64,000 nucleotides of DNA from assembly GCA_032716605.1 (NCBI GenBank), contig CM064538.1, positions 18,951,263-19,015,262 of the forward strand, given 5' to 3'. Shown in pieces: positions 1 to 10,300 of this stretch. How positions within the stretch are numbered: the stretch's first letter is position 1; every line of letters starts with the position of its first letter. The notes under the pieces were generated by a model, which was given only the letters and a program-made list of their open reading frames with translations, made no database searches and was not told where the DNA came from. The translations under genes were made by a program, and so were the position numbers. The stretch comes from Paralithodes platypus (taxonomy: Eukaryota; Arthropoda; Malacostraca; Decapoda; Lithodidae).

Positions 1-512
1 CTGATATAACTATAGAATTCTTTCGGGTTTGTTTTACTTTGATTAGCAATATGTAACTCTAAGGTCTTTTTACTTTGCTTAATTACCTTTTTGGCTTTGC
101 GTCGTAGCTCTACAAATTTCACCCGTTCTTCGTCATTTTGTGAGGATTTTAATCTATCATTAGCAAATTTTTTAGCAAGCAGGCAGTTTGAAATATCTTT
201 ATTCCACCATTTGGGCTTATTATTATGACCTGGACGCCGTATTTTCGATGGTATGCAGTCTTGCACTGCTTTTAGGTAAGTGGTTTCGAATAACTTCCAA
301 GATGTATTTATGTCGTTATTGTGAATTAAAAAGCTCCAGTCAGTTTCTTTAAACATAGCTCTAAGTTTATGGAAGTTTGCTTTCTTGAAATTAGGGACTT
401 TTTCGATGCTACTATTTGGTTCGTTACTAGTAAACTTTAAAGTGAAAGTTATCGTACGATGGTCGCTGTTACTGAATTCATCACCAACATTCAAATTCTG
501 TCTCTCAGTATA
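1..512 (-). pseudogene. Partial non-LTR retrotransposon: end of endonuclease and linker, running off the window
   Basis: Reading the minus strand from about 512 down to 1 gives one open frame of about 160 codons with no stop; it leaves the window at base 1, so the element continues outside. The frame holds the endonuclease motif SDHRTITF, then a basic linker with the motif KPKWWNKDIS and the phrase PKEFYSYI that precedes the reverse transcriptase in CR1/Jockey-superfamily LINEs. Upstream of about 512 the similarity stops abruptly, so the 5' part is missing. The same protein region recurs at 13622-15650. The enzyme would nick target DNA for target-primed reverse transcription. I am confident of the LINE identity; the exact clade is not resolved. 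Confidence 0.8.
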
Positions 513-741
513 CTAGTTCGCAGTATACAATGGGTTAGAAGATATGTCAGGTAAGAGCTTTTCCATTTTTCATTATACCGAGCAATTTAAGTGAATAGTT
601 TTTGTCTGAAAGTTTTTTGTCGAGTTATTGTCTTACAAACCAAAGATAATGGTATTGATGCTTTTAAATTTAGTTATGGATAAAATAAGTACAGTTATGT
701 AAACTGTTTTATACTTTGTAAAATCCTTATTCAGAGCGCTA

Positions 742-1112
742 TTGAATAATATGAATCTAAGAACGGGAGTCTGCATAAAGCCGATTTGCCCACCAAAGGC
801 AGATTCCTTTCATAACCAACACATCCCACACAGATACATCTACTGTATAATGTCCCCTTTATTAATACCACTAACCCACTTGAACACCTATCTTATTCCC
901 CTAAGCTCCCGTCTTTCTAACGACTGTATGTCTAATTTCTTCAACCTTTCTATTATTATGGATACTTTTTGTCATTCTTTGGTTTACTGTCTCCAAGGAA
1001 TTTATGTCCATTCTGTAAAATGACACCAACATTGAACAGCATAATCCGTATGTGGCCTCACTAACGATAGATACATTTTCAAAATGACGTCAACTGTTCT
1101 GAATAGGGGGAA
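742..1112 (-). pseudogene. CR1/Jockey-like LINE, decayed RT C-terminal fragment
   Basis: The reverse complement carries decayed phrases of the LINE C-terminal region (a stretch resembling YLSLVRPHTDYAVQ, then a basic LERRELRG-type segment), interrupted by stops and frameshifts. The same sequence recurs in better condition at 2330-3090 on the same strand, which is how the fragment is recognised. It meets an oppositely oriented copy near 1115, so the two form a head-to-head junction. Not functional. The 229 bases before it (513-741) are AT-rich and show nothing I can name. Confidence 0.65.
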
Positions 1113-1124
1113 CTCTATTAAGTT

Positions 1125-2190
1125 AAGTTGGATTAGGTTTATGGTTAATTGGTATGAAGCAAAGATTTAGAATAAATGGTATTATAATCAGACTGGGGTG
1201 TAGTTAAGAGTGGAGTCACACACAAATATGTTTTAGGCCCTCTGCTGTTCATAATATATAATAACGACCTTAATTGATATAGGAATAAATAACTAAATCA
1301 GTAAATTTGCCGATGACACTAACATAGGAAGAGTGATCAATTCAGATTATGATAATCAGGCTCTCCAAAGAGGTCTAGATACACTACACAAATGGGCAGT
1401 CAATTGGCAGATGAAGTTCAATATAAATACATGCAGTGTAATACAAATTAGGGAAATCGGTAGAAAATGCAGGATATAGGTTAAATAACGTGAACATAAG
1501 AAGCTTAAATAATAAAACAGATTTGAGAGTCATCGTTAACGTGATTTGAAACCTAGAACTCGATGCATTAGTGCTCGAAATAAGGTAAATAGAGTTCTCG
1601 GATTTATATATAGAAGTGTGAGTAATAGAACAGCAGACGTAATCTTAAAACTTTATCTAGCGTTGATAAGACCACATGAGTTACACTGTCCAATTTTGGT
1701 GTCCACATTACAGAATGGAAATAGATTCCTTGGAGTGGGTACATCGAAGAATAACAAACAAACATCCATAATATTAGAAATCTTCCTTATGAAGAAAGGT
1801 TAAAGAAATTAGGCATACATTCGTTAGAGAGACGCAGATATAGGATATGATAGAAGTGTTCAAGTGGGTTAGTGGGATTAATAAAGGGAACATGAAAGAT
1901 GTACTGAAGCTCAGTGATAGCGAGAGAACTCTTACAAATGGTATCAAATTATATACATTTAGTTTCAGAAAAGATACATGCAAATATTGGTTTGGTAACA
2001 GTTGTAGATATGTAGCATAGGCTACCGAGTGCTATAGTGGGATCAAGAACGATAGAGAGCTTTAAGATATAATTAGATAGGCTTATGGACGAGATGGGTT
2101 GGGTGTGAAAGGGATCTCCCGTGTGTGGGCCTGTCGGCTCTCTGTAGATTCCCGTGTTCTTAAGTTATTCACGCCTCTAAATATATGAAC
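1125..2190 (+). pseudogene. CR1/Jockey-like LINE, plus-strand RT C-terminal half with 3' end
   Basis: The plus strand contains a GPLLFI-type stretch near 1240, a frame giving FADDTNIGRVI after a frameshift near 1300, then NWQMKFNI and the downstream thumb and C-terminal sequence that match the minus-strand relic at 2330-3090. Several stops and indels break the frame. The copy ends near 2190 with AACATAAGAACATAAG, a short tandem tail resembling the terminal octamer-like repeats of CR1-type LINEs. It abuts a minus-strand 3' end at about 2200, a tail-to-tail arrangement. A further 3'-UTR scrap of the same family (GGGAGTCTGCAGAAAGTCG) occupies 2200-2265. Confidence 0.7.
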
Positions 2191-2329
2191 ATAAGAACAT
2201 AAGAAAATGGGAGTCTGCAGAAAGTCGATTGGCCTACACAAGGCAGATCCCTGTCACACCCAACCCTAATTATAAGGCCTAATTATAAACCCAGCTTACT
2301 AACACCATTAAGACTGACCTCACCGAAAT

Positions 2330-4390
2330 GGTCAGAGGTCAGAAAAACTGGGGTCTGCAGAGCGCCAATTGGCCCACACCTGACAAACCCCCCTCACACC
2401 CATCCCTATGCCTATCTAATTTTATCTTAAAGCTTCCTATCGTTCTTGATCCCACTATAGCACTTGGTAGCCTATTCCACCTATCTACAACTCTGTTACC
2501 AAACCAATATTTGCCTAGATCTTTCTTGAAACGAAATTTGTCTAATTTGAAACCATTTGTAAGAGTTCTTTCGCTATCACTCAGCTTTAGCACATTTGTA
2601 TGTCCCCTTTATTAATCCCACTAACCACTTGGATACCTCTATCATATCCCCTCTAATTCTGCGTCTCTGTAACGAATGAAAGCCCAATTTCTTCAACCTT
2701 TCTTCATACGGAAGATTTCTAATATTATGGATAATTTTTGTCATTCTACGTTGTACTCTCTCCAATGAATCTATGTCCATTCTGTAATAAGGACACTAAA
2801 ATTGAACAGCATAATCCATATGGAGTCTCACTAATGACATGTAAAGTTTTAAGATAACCCCAGCAGTTCTGTTACTCACACTCCTAGAGATGAACCCGAG
2901 AATCCTGTTTGTCTTGTTACGAACGTTTATACATTGTTTTCTAGGCTTCAAATCATTGCTAACAAACACACCTAGATCTTTCTCACAGTCTGAGTTTTCT
3001 AATTCCATATTAGCTAGTTTATATTTAACATTTGTATGCATCTTCCCTATCTTTAATACCTTGCATTTGTCAATGTTAAACTTCATCTGCCAATTTACTG
3101 ACCATTCGTGTAAGGTATCTAGATCCCTTTGCAGGCACTCTATATCTCTATCTGAATCAAATTTTCTCCCCAGTTTGGTATCGTCTGAAAATTTACTTAT
3201 CCTACTAGTTATACCTAAATCAAGGTAATTTATGTATATAACAAACCGAGGACCTAATACAGATCCCTGGGGGACACCACTTTTGACTGCTCCCCATTCT
3301 AACTTGGTACCATTTATGCGGACTCTCTGCTTCCTACCAATTAGCCATGACCTAATCTATCCTAACAACGCCCCACCTATTCCATGCGCCTCAACCTTTC
3401 TCATTAATCTCTCATGAGGGACTCTGTCGAAAGCTTTACTGAAATCTAAATATATAATATCATATGAATTGCTTCATATACCTCTGAGAAAAAAACTAAG
3501 CAAATTAGTAAGGCAAGCACGTCCCTGATTGAATCCATGCTGAGAAGAATTGATTAAGTTAAATGTTTCTAACTGGTTTCTCATTTTCCTAGCAATAATT
3601 GACTATTAGCTTTTCTATGATTGAAGTGAGACTAATGGGACGGTAATTGGATGCTATTGATTTATCACATTTTTTGAAGCTCGGAACTACATTTGCAAGC
3701 TTCCTACCTTCTGGAACTATACCTGTTTCTAATGACTTGTTAAAAATAAATGTTAATGGGTAACTTAACTCATCTCTGCATTCTTTTAATACTCTAGCAT
3801 ATACCTCATCAGGACCAGGCGATTTCTGAGGTTTCAGTCTGCCAATTTCCTTAAGCACATAATCTTCTACTTATAGTAACCGTACTTCACCTATTTTCTT
3901 TACTATCGCTATATACCTTACGGACTTCTGGAATCTGTGCCAAATTTTCATTATTGAAAACGGATAGAAACCGACTATTTAATGTACTGCACATTTCTAA
4001 ATAATTTGCTGTCATGTCTCCTATCGAAGTTTTAAGGGGGCCTATTACATTTCTAACTTTAGATTTATAAAGTTGGTAAAAAGCTTTAATGTTATTTTTT
4101 GAGTCGTTGGCTATCCTTATTTCATAATTTCTTTTTGTTTTCCTAATTTCCTTTTTGACCTGTCTTGATAGTCTGATAGTAAATAAGTAGGTGATTTGCG
4201 CATTTCTTAATTTTTCTATATATACCTTTATTTTTTCCTATAAGATCTATTAGTTTATTATTCATCCATTTTGGTTGGTTCTGTGTTGATCTAAATCTGC
4301 TTTTGGGGATATATTTTTTTGCGCATAGTGAAGTGAAGAAATATAGATCAAAGAACTCTAATTGCCTTCTTTCGAACACTGATGCATTGA
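2330..4390 (-). pseudogene. CR1/Jockey-like LINE, 5'-truncated RT gene with frameshifts
   Basis: Read on the minus strand this is the longest relic of the family: linker motif QPKWMNNK (about 4270), RT fingers with LKPQKSPGPDEV and NYRPISLTS (3589-3858), palm with SGVPQGSVLGP and FSDDTKLG near 3200-3290, NWQMKFNIDKCKVLKIG (about 3060), the thumb/C-terminal LGVFVSNDLK segment (2796-3086) and the basic tail (2339-2780). The palm box reads FSDD where FADD is usual, and the frame is broken several times, so it is dead. The 5' end with the endonuclease is missing beyond about 4390. Positions 4390-4500 are unassigned. Confidence 0.8.
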
Positions 4391-4654
4391 TTTCTTGGTT
4401 TCAGATCACCGATGACGATGACTCTCAAATAATATTCATTATCCTAGTTACTTATATCCATGTTATCGAATTTATATCCTGCATTTTCTATATATTTACC
4501 AAATAGTAATACACTGCATTTATCTACACTGAACTTCATCCGCCAATTTCCTTGAGAGCCTGAATGTTATTACCATAATTTATCACTCTTCCTATTTTGG
4601 TGTCATCTGCAAATTTACTGATCTTTCTAGTTATTCCTAAATCAAGGTCGTTTA

Positions 4655-4859
4655 CCCTTTCAAGCTCCAATACGCGTTTCTGTTCTGTTTCTGGCTACTA
4701 TTAAACGATTTTATTCAGATTAGTAACGGTATATGGAAGTCAAACGGTTGATTGAGATAGTATTTACCCTGTTAATACCCACAGATACTTCCTAAGCTGC
4801 ATAAAATCGTCTAATGATAGCCAAAATAAACTGCTAAAACGCGTCAGAGCTTCAAAGGG
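4655..4859. mobile_element. MITE-P copy 1, inserted in an RT relic
   Basis: This 205-bp element has terminal inverted repeats: CCCTTTCAAGCTCCAATACG on the left and, read in reverse complement on the right, CCCTTTGAAGCTCTGACGCG. A second inverted pair lies inside (GACGATTTTAT-type sequences at both ends). The right end is followed by TTAA (4860-4863); the left is preceded by TTTA, a decayed TTAA. Removing the element rejoins LINE sequence on both sides. TTAA target use is typical of the piggyBac superfamily; no transposase is present here. Confidence 0.8.
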
Positions 4860-4959
4860 TTAATGTAAATAATGAACAACAGGGGCTTAAACCATACAGT
4901 AGGCTACTACTCCTCAATCTGATTGTACACCTTTTATGCTAACTTATTGTTTCCTACCA

Positions 4960-5661
4960 ATTAACCATTACCTTAACCATCTTAGTATAGTTCCTCCTAT
5001 TAACCATTACCTTAACCATCTTAGTATAGTTCCTCCTATTAACCATTACCTTAACCATCTTAGTATAGTTCCTCCTATTAACCATTACCTTAACCATCTT
5101 AGTATAGTTCCTCCTATTAACCATTACCTTAACCATCTTAGTATAGTTCCTCCTATTAACCATTACCTTAACCATCTTAGTATAGTTCCTCCTATTAACC
5201 ATTACCTTAACCATCTTAGTATAGTTCCTCCTATTAACCATTACCTTAACCATCTTAGTATAGTTCCTCCTATTAACCATTACCTTAACCATCTTAGTAT
5301 AGTTCCTCCTATTAACCATTACCTTAACCATCTTAGTATAGTTCCTCCTATTAACCATTACCTTAACCATCTTAGTATAGTTCCTCCTATTAACCATTAC
5401 CTTAACCATCTTAGTATAGTTCCTCCTATTAACCATTACCTTAACCATCTTAGTATAGTTCCTCCTATTAACCATTACCTTAACCATCTTAGTATAGTTC
5501 CTCCTATTAACCATTACCTTAACCATCTTAGTATAGTTCCTCCTATTAACCATTACCTTAACCATCTTAGTATAGTTCCTCCTATTAACCATTACCTTAA
5601 CCATCTTAGTATAGTTCCTCCTATTAACCATTACCTTAACCATCTTAGTATAGTTCCTCCT
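4960..5661. repeat. 39-bp minisatellite, 18 identical units, derived from RT codons
   Basis: Eighteen units beginning ATTAACCATTACCTTAACC follow one another with no difference that I can see. As 39 is thirteen codons, both strands stay open and give artificial repeat proteins (INHYLNHLSIVPP on plus, MVKVMVNRRNYTK on minus). The single-copy homologue at 3340-3378 in the neighbouring LINE relic has the same 13-codon register (ISHDLIYPNNAPP), and RT sequence flanks the array on both sides. The array is thus an amplified piece of RT gene, not a protein gene. Its perfection points to recent expansion or an assembly effect. Confidence 0.95.
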
Positions 5662-5845
5662 ATTCCATGAACTGCTATTGTTTCCAGTAATCTTTCGTGG
5701 GGGACTTTATCGAATGTCTTACTGTAATAAAACAAATAATGATATCATTGTTTATCATTGTTAACACTACTACCACTGCCTACAATATATTAAGTAATAC
5801 GGATAAAATAGATTTCCGTAACCAATTGTTTGCATATACTGTATA

Positions 5846-5848
<3 letters not shown>

Positions 5849-5885
<37 letters not shown>

Positions 5886-5990
5886 TATATATATATACAC
5901 AGTATATATATATATGATTAAGAGTTCATATTATACTTCGTAGTATTTCTTTATTTCAGGCGTTTTCATATATATATACCGGTATATATA

Positions 5991-6021
<31 letters not shown>

Positions 6022-6022
6022 G
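5849..6022. repeat. AT microsatellite cluster
   Basis: Several (TA)n blocks separated by short CACAGTATA and ACCGGTATA spacers. Short reading frames across it are simple-sequence artefacts. Confidence 0.95.
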
Positions 6023-6045
6023 AGATAGAGAAAGATGGGGAGGTG

Positions 6046-6072
6046 AGGTTAGGGGGGGGTGGGGGGGGGGGG
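6046..6072. repeat. G-run
   Basis: Nearly pure G with two T interruptions, just downstream of the AT block; potential to form G-quadruplex DNA. Confidence 0.9.
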
Positions 6073-6075
6073 TGG

Positions 6076-7110
6076 ATATGCTAATCCGCTGAGACAGTGG
6101 GCTTAAGTTTACTTTTAATTGTTCTCATCGAGGTGTTGATAGCCTTCTAAAGACGGATTACTTCTATTACTTCTTTCCGACGTACCGGTACCTCTCACTT
6201 CCTCCTGCTATTGTATATTTTGTATATAGTTATATTTTTGTACATTCGATTTTAACTTGTGGTTTATCAGATATAATTTAGTATATCGTTGGGTTATAGA
6301 AACTTGGTAGGGTTAACTAAAGGTAAACGTATGCAACAAGATCAAGTTAACGAATTGTTTCATCGGGATCTTCACAACCGATGTTTTCGCTGTGGAATTA
6401 ATGTATAGATAGATACATCAACAGATGTCCGGATCTGTTCATCTTAGGAGATAGTTCTCACCGCCAAGCAAGCAAATAATCACTATTACCTTCCATAATT
6501 ATGGCTTCTTTGTAATCATATTAATGCTTAGCCACGTATTCTACTTAGCATTGAGCTCCATTATTCAGATAGAGAGAGAGAGTTAAGATTGAATTAGATA
6601 AAAGGAAAACGGATGAGTCTTGTGATTGCTAGGATATATTAGGTCACACCTGTGGTGATTCCACAAACATTTCGATAAACAGTAGTTTCCGTGATTCTGT
6701 CGTTATAGGAATACCTGTACATTACTTGAAGGTAGGTCTAATAATAGTTAGGTATTAAAATATATTAATTGCAACATTATATTATGAATATCAAATTTTA
6801 TCATTTAACTAGAAAAACAAATACATAAGCAACCTTTGGAAACCAATGAGGAGTGTGGGCGAACAAAATACAAAACAGGTGTGGGCAAATTGGTTGGGCG
6901 AAGGGACTTTCTAGTTTGGGCGAACAAACTTTTTTGATTGGGCGAATGGACTGTGAGGGCGAACGGACTTTGGGCGAAAGGAAACGTAGGCGAAAAGACT
7001 GTAAACAGAGTGTTTCAAAGCCAAGCCTATAATTATTGACTACTTCTTTATTGATAATGCATGTAAAAAGAAAGTCTAGACTTCACAAAATTAACTAACT
7101 TATGCTTACT
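6076..7110. other. No gene; degenerate GGGCGAA motif cluster
   Basis: No reading frame or element is recognised in 6076-6840. Between 6845 and 7005 the heptamer GGGCGAA (or AGGCGAA/GGGCGAAC) occurs about eight times at irregular spacing, usually followed by A-G-rich sequence and often CTTT. Similar GGGCGAAAGG phrases occur in MITE-A, so this may be a decayed, locally repeated MITE-A piece. Confidence 0.5.
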
Positions 7111-7135
7111 TGTGAAACGTTGGACTAATATTAGT

Positions 7136-7227
7136 GGATAAAAAACACCATCTGAGGAAGAGCACTTTATTGACAACGTTTCGCAGATAGCTTCATCAGG
7201 TCACTGATGTTTCACTGTTTTTTATCC
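7136..7227 (-). ncRNA. Hammerhead-ribozyme-like motif, possible Penelope-like element remnant
   Basis: On the minus strand CTGATGA (7199-7193) is followed after ten bases by GAAAC (7182-7178) and then GTTGTC ending at 7172. This is the order of the hammerhead core: CUGAUGA, helix II, GAAA, a very short helix III, and a GUC cleavage triplet. The block is enclosed by a perfect 11-bp inverted repeat, GGATAAAAAAC (7136-7146) against GTTTTTTATCC (7217-7227). ACTAATATTAG palindromes lie just outside (about 7123 and 7258). Hammerheads of this compact form are known in Penelope-like elements. No Penelope protein is seen. Helix I next to the core pairs poorly and helix II may be only two pairs, so activity is doubtful. 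Confidence 0.35.
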
Positions 7228-7312
7228 ATTCTGTCTACTTTTCAAGTACCACTTAACACTAATATTAGTGTTGGAATAAGACTCAGATTATTCCAATTCA
7301 AACGGTTTCAAA

Positions 7313-10300
7313 TTAGTTCGGAATGCATGTTTAACGTATATTAGTTCGGAATGCATGGTTAACGTATATTAGTTCGGAATGCATGGTTAACGTATATTAG
7401 TTCGGAATGCATGGTTAACGTATATTAGTTCGGAATGCATGGTTAACGTATATTAGTTCGGAATGCATGGTTAATGTATATTAGTTCGGAATGCATGGTT
7501 AACGTATATTAGTTCGGAATGCATGGTTAACGTATATTAGTTCGGAATGCATGGTTAACGTATATTAGTTCGGAATGCATGGTTAACGTATATTAGTTCG
7601 GAATGCAAGCTTAAAGTATATTAGTTCGGAATGCATGGTTAACGTATATTAGTTCGGAATGCATGGTTAACGTATATTAGTTCGGAATGCATGGTTAACG
7701 TATATTAGTTCGGAATGCATGGTTAACGTATATTAGTTCAGAATGCATGGTTAACGTATATTAGTTCGGAATGCATGTTTACCGTATATTAGTTCGGAAT
7801 GCATGCTTAACGTATATTAGTTCGGAATGCATGGTTAACGTATATTAGTTCGGAATGCATGGTTAACGTATATTAGTTCGGAATACATGGTTAACGTATA
7901 TTAGTACGGAATGCATGTTTAACGTATATTAGTTCGGAATGCATGTTTAACGTATATTAGTTCGGAATGCATGGTTAACGTATATTAGTTCGGAATGCAT
8001 GGTTAACGTATATTAGTTGGGAATGCATGCTTAACGTATATTAGTTGGGAATGCATGCTTAACGTATATTAGTTCGGAATGCATGGTTAACGTATATTAG
8101 TTCGGAATGCATGGTTAACGTATATTAGTTCGGAATGCTGGGTTAACGTATATTAGTTCGGAATGCATGGTTAACGTATATTAGTTCGGAATGCATGCTT
8201 AACGTATATTAGTTCGGAATGCATGTTTAACTTGTATTAGTTAGGAATGCATGCTTAACATATATTAGTTCGGAATGCATGCTTAATGTATATTAGTTCG
8301 GAATGCATGCTTAATGTATATTAGTTCGGAATGCATGGTTAACGTATATTAGGTCTGAATGCATGTTTAACGTATATTAGTTCGGAATGAATGTTTAACG
8401 TATATTAGTTCGGAATGCATGTTTAACGTATATTAGTTCGGAATGCATGTTTAACGTATATTAGTTCGGAATGCATGCTTAACGTATATTAGTTCGGAAT
8501 GCATGCTTAACGTATATTAGTTCGGAATGCATGCTTAACGTATATTAGTTCGGAATGCATGGTTAACGTATATTAGGTCTGAATGCATGTTTAACGTATA
8601 TTAGTTCGCAATGCATGTTAACGTTTATTAGTTCGGAATGCATGCTTAACGTATATTAGTTCGGAATGCATGGTTAACGTATATTAGTTCGGAATGCATG
8701 TTTAACGTATATTAGTTCGGAATGCATGCTTAACGTATATTAGTTCGGAATGCATGGTTAACGTATATTAGGTCTGAATGCATGTTTAACGTATATTAGT
8801 TCGGAATGCATGTTTAACGTATATTAGTTCGGAATGCATGGTTAACGTATATTAGTTTGGAATGCATGGTTAACGTATATTAGTTTGGAATGCATGCTTA
8901 ACGTATATTAGTTCGGAATGCATGCTTAATGTATATTAGTTCGGAATGCATGGTTAACGTATATTAGTTCGGAATGCATGGTTAACGTATATTAGTTCGG
9001 AATGCATGTTTAACGTATATTAGTTCGGAATGCATGGTTAACGTATATTAGTTCGGAATGCATGGTTAACGTATATTAGTTCGGAATGCATGCTTAACGT
9101 ATATTAGTTCGGAATGCATGCTTAATGTATATTAGTTCGGAATGCATGGTTAACGTCTATAAGTTCGGAATGCATGTTTAACGTATATTAGTTCGGAATG
9201 CATGTTTAACGTATATTAGTTCGGAATGCATGTTTAACGTATATTAGTTCGGAATGCATGGTTAACGTATATTAGTTCGGAATGCATGGTTAACGTATAT
9301 TAGTTCGGAATGCATGGTTAACGTATATTAGTTCGGAATGCATGCTTAACGTATATTAGTTCGGAATGCATGTTTAACGTATATTAGTTCGGAATGCATG
9401 GTTAACGTATATTAGTTCGGAATGCATGCTTAACGTATATTAGTTCGGAATGCTTAACGTATATTAGTTCGGAATGCATGTTTAACGTATATTAGTTCGG
9501 AATCCATGGTTAACGTATATTAGTTCGGAATACATGGTTAACGTATATTAGTTCGGAATGCATGGTTAACGTATATTAGTTCGGAATACATGGTTAACGT
9601 TTATTAGTCCGGAATGCATGGTTAACGTATATTAGGTCGGAATGCATGGGTAACATATATTAGTTCGGAATACATGGTTCACGTATATTAGTTCGGAATG
9701 CATGGTTAACGTATATTAGTTCGGAATGTATGTTTAACTTATATTAGTTCGGAATGCATGGTTAACGTATATTAGTTCGGAATGCATGTTTAACTTATAT
9801 TAGTTCGGAATGCATGTTTAGCGTATATTAGTTCGGAATGCATGTTTAACGTATATTAGTTCGGAATGCATGTTTAACGTATATTAGTTCGGAATGCATG
9901 TTTAACGTATATTAGTTCAGAATGCATGGTTAACGTATATTAGTTCGGAATACATGGTTAACGTATATTAGTTCAGAATGCATGTTTAACGTATATTAGT
10001 TCAGAATGCATGTTTAACGTATATTAGTTCGGAATGCATGTTTAACGTATATTAGTTCAGAATGCATGGTTAACGTATATTAGTTCAGAATGCATGTTTA
10101 ACGTATATTAGTTCAGAATGCATGGTTAACGTATATTAGTTCAGAATGCATGTTTAACGTATATTAGTTCAGAATGCATGGTTAACGTATATTAGTTCAG
10201 AATGCATGTTTAACGTATATTAGTTCGGAATGCATGCTTAACGTATATTAGTTCGGAATGCATGTTTAACGTATATTAGTTCGGAATACATGGTTAACGT

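Larger units (their letters stand above)
4500..5750 (-). pseudogene. Second CR1/Jockey-like RT fragment, hosting a MITE and a minisatellite
   Basis: Minus-strand phrases VNDLDLGITRK and SKFADDTKIGRV sit at 4590-4657. The RT sequence stops at a MITE (4655-4859) and resumes at 4860-4959. It continues through a 39-bp array and ends with RT sequence at 5662-5750 that matches 3380-3470 of the neighbouring relic. It is therefore one RT fragment that received a TTAA element and had thirteen of its codons amplified about eighteen times. No function is expected. Confidence 0.75.

Noticed and set aside
4936..5670. 244- and 229-codon frames as proteins
   Set aside because: Both strands are open only because of the perfect 39-bp repeat derived from RT.
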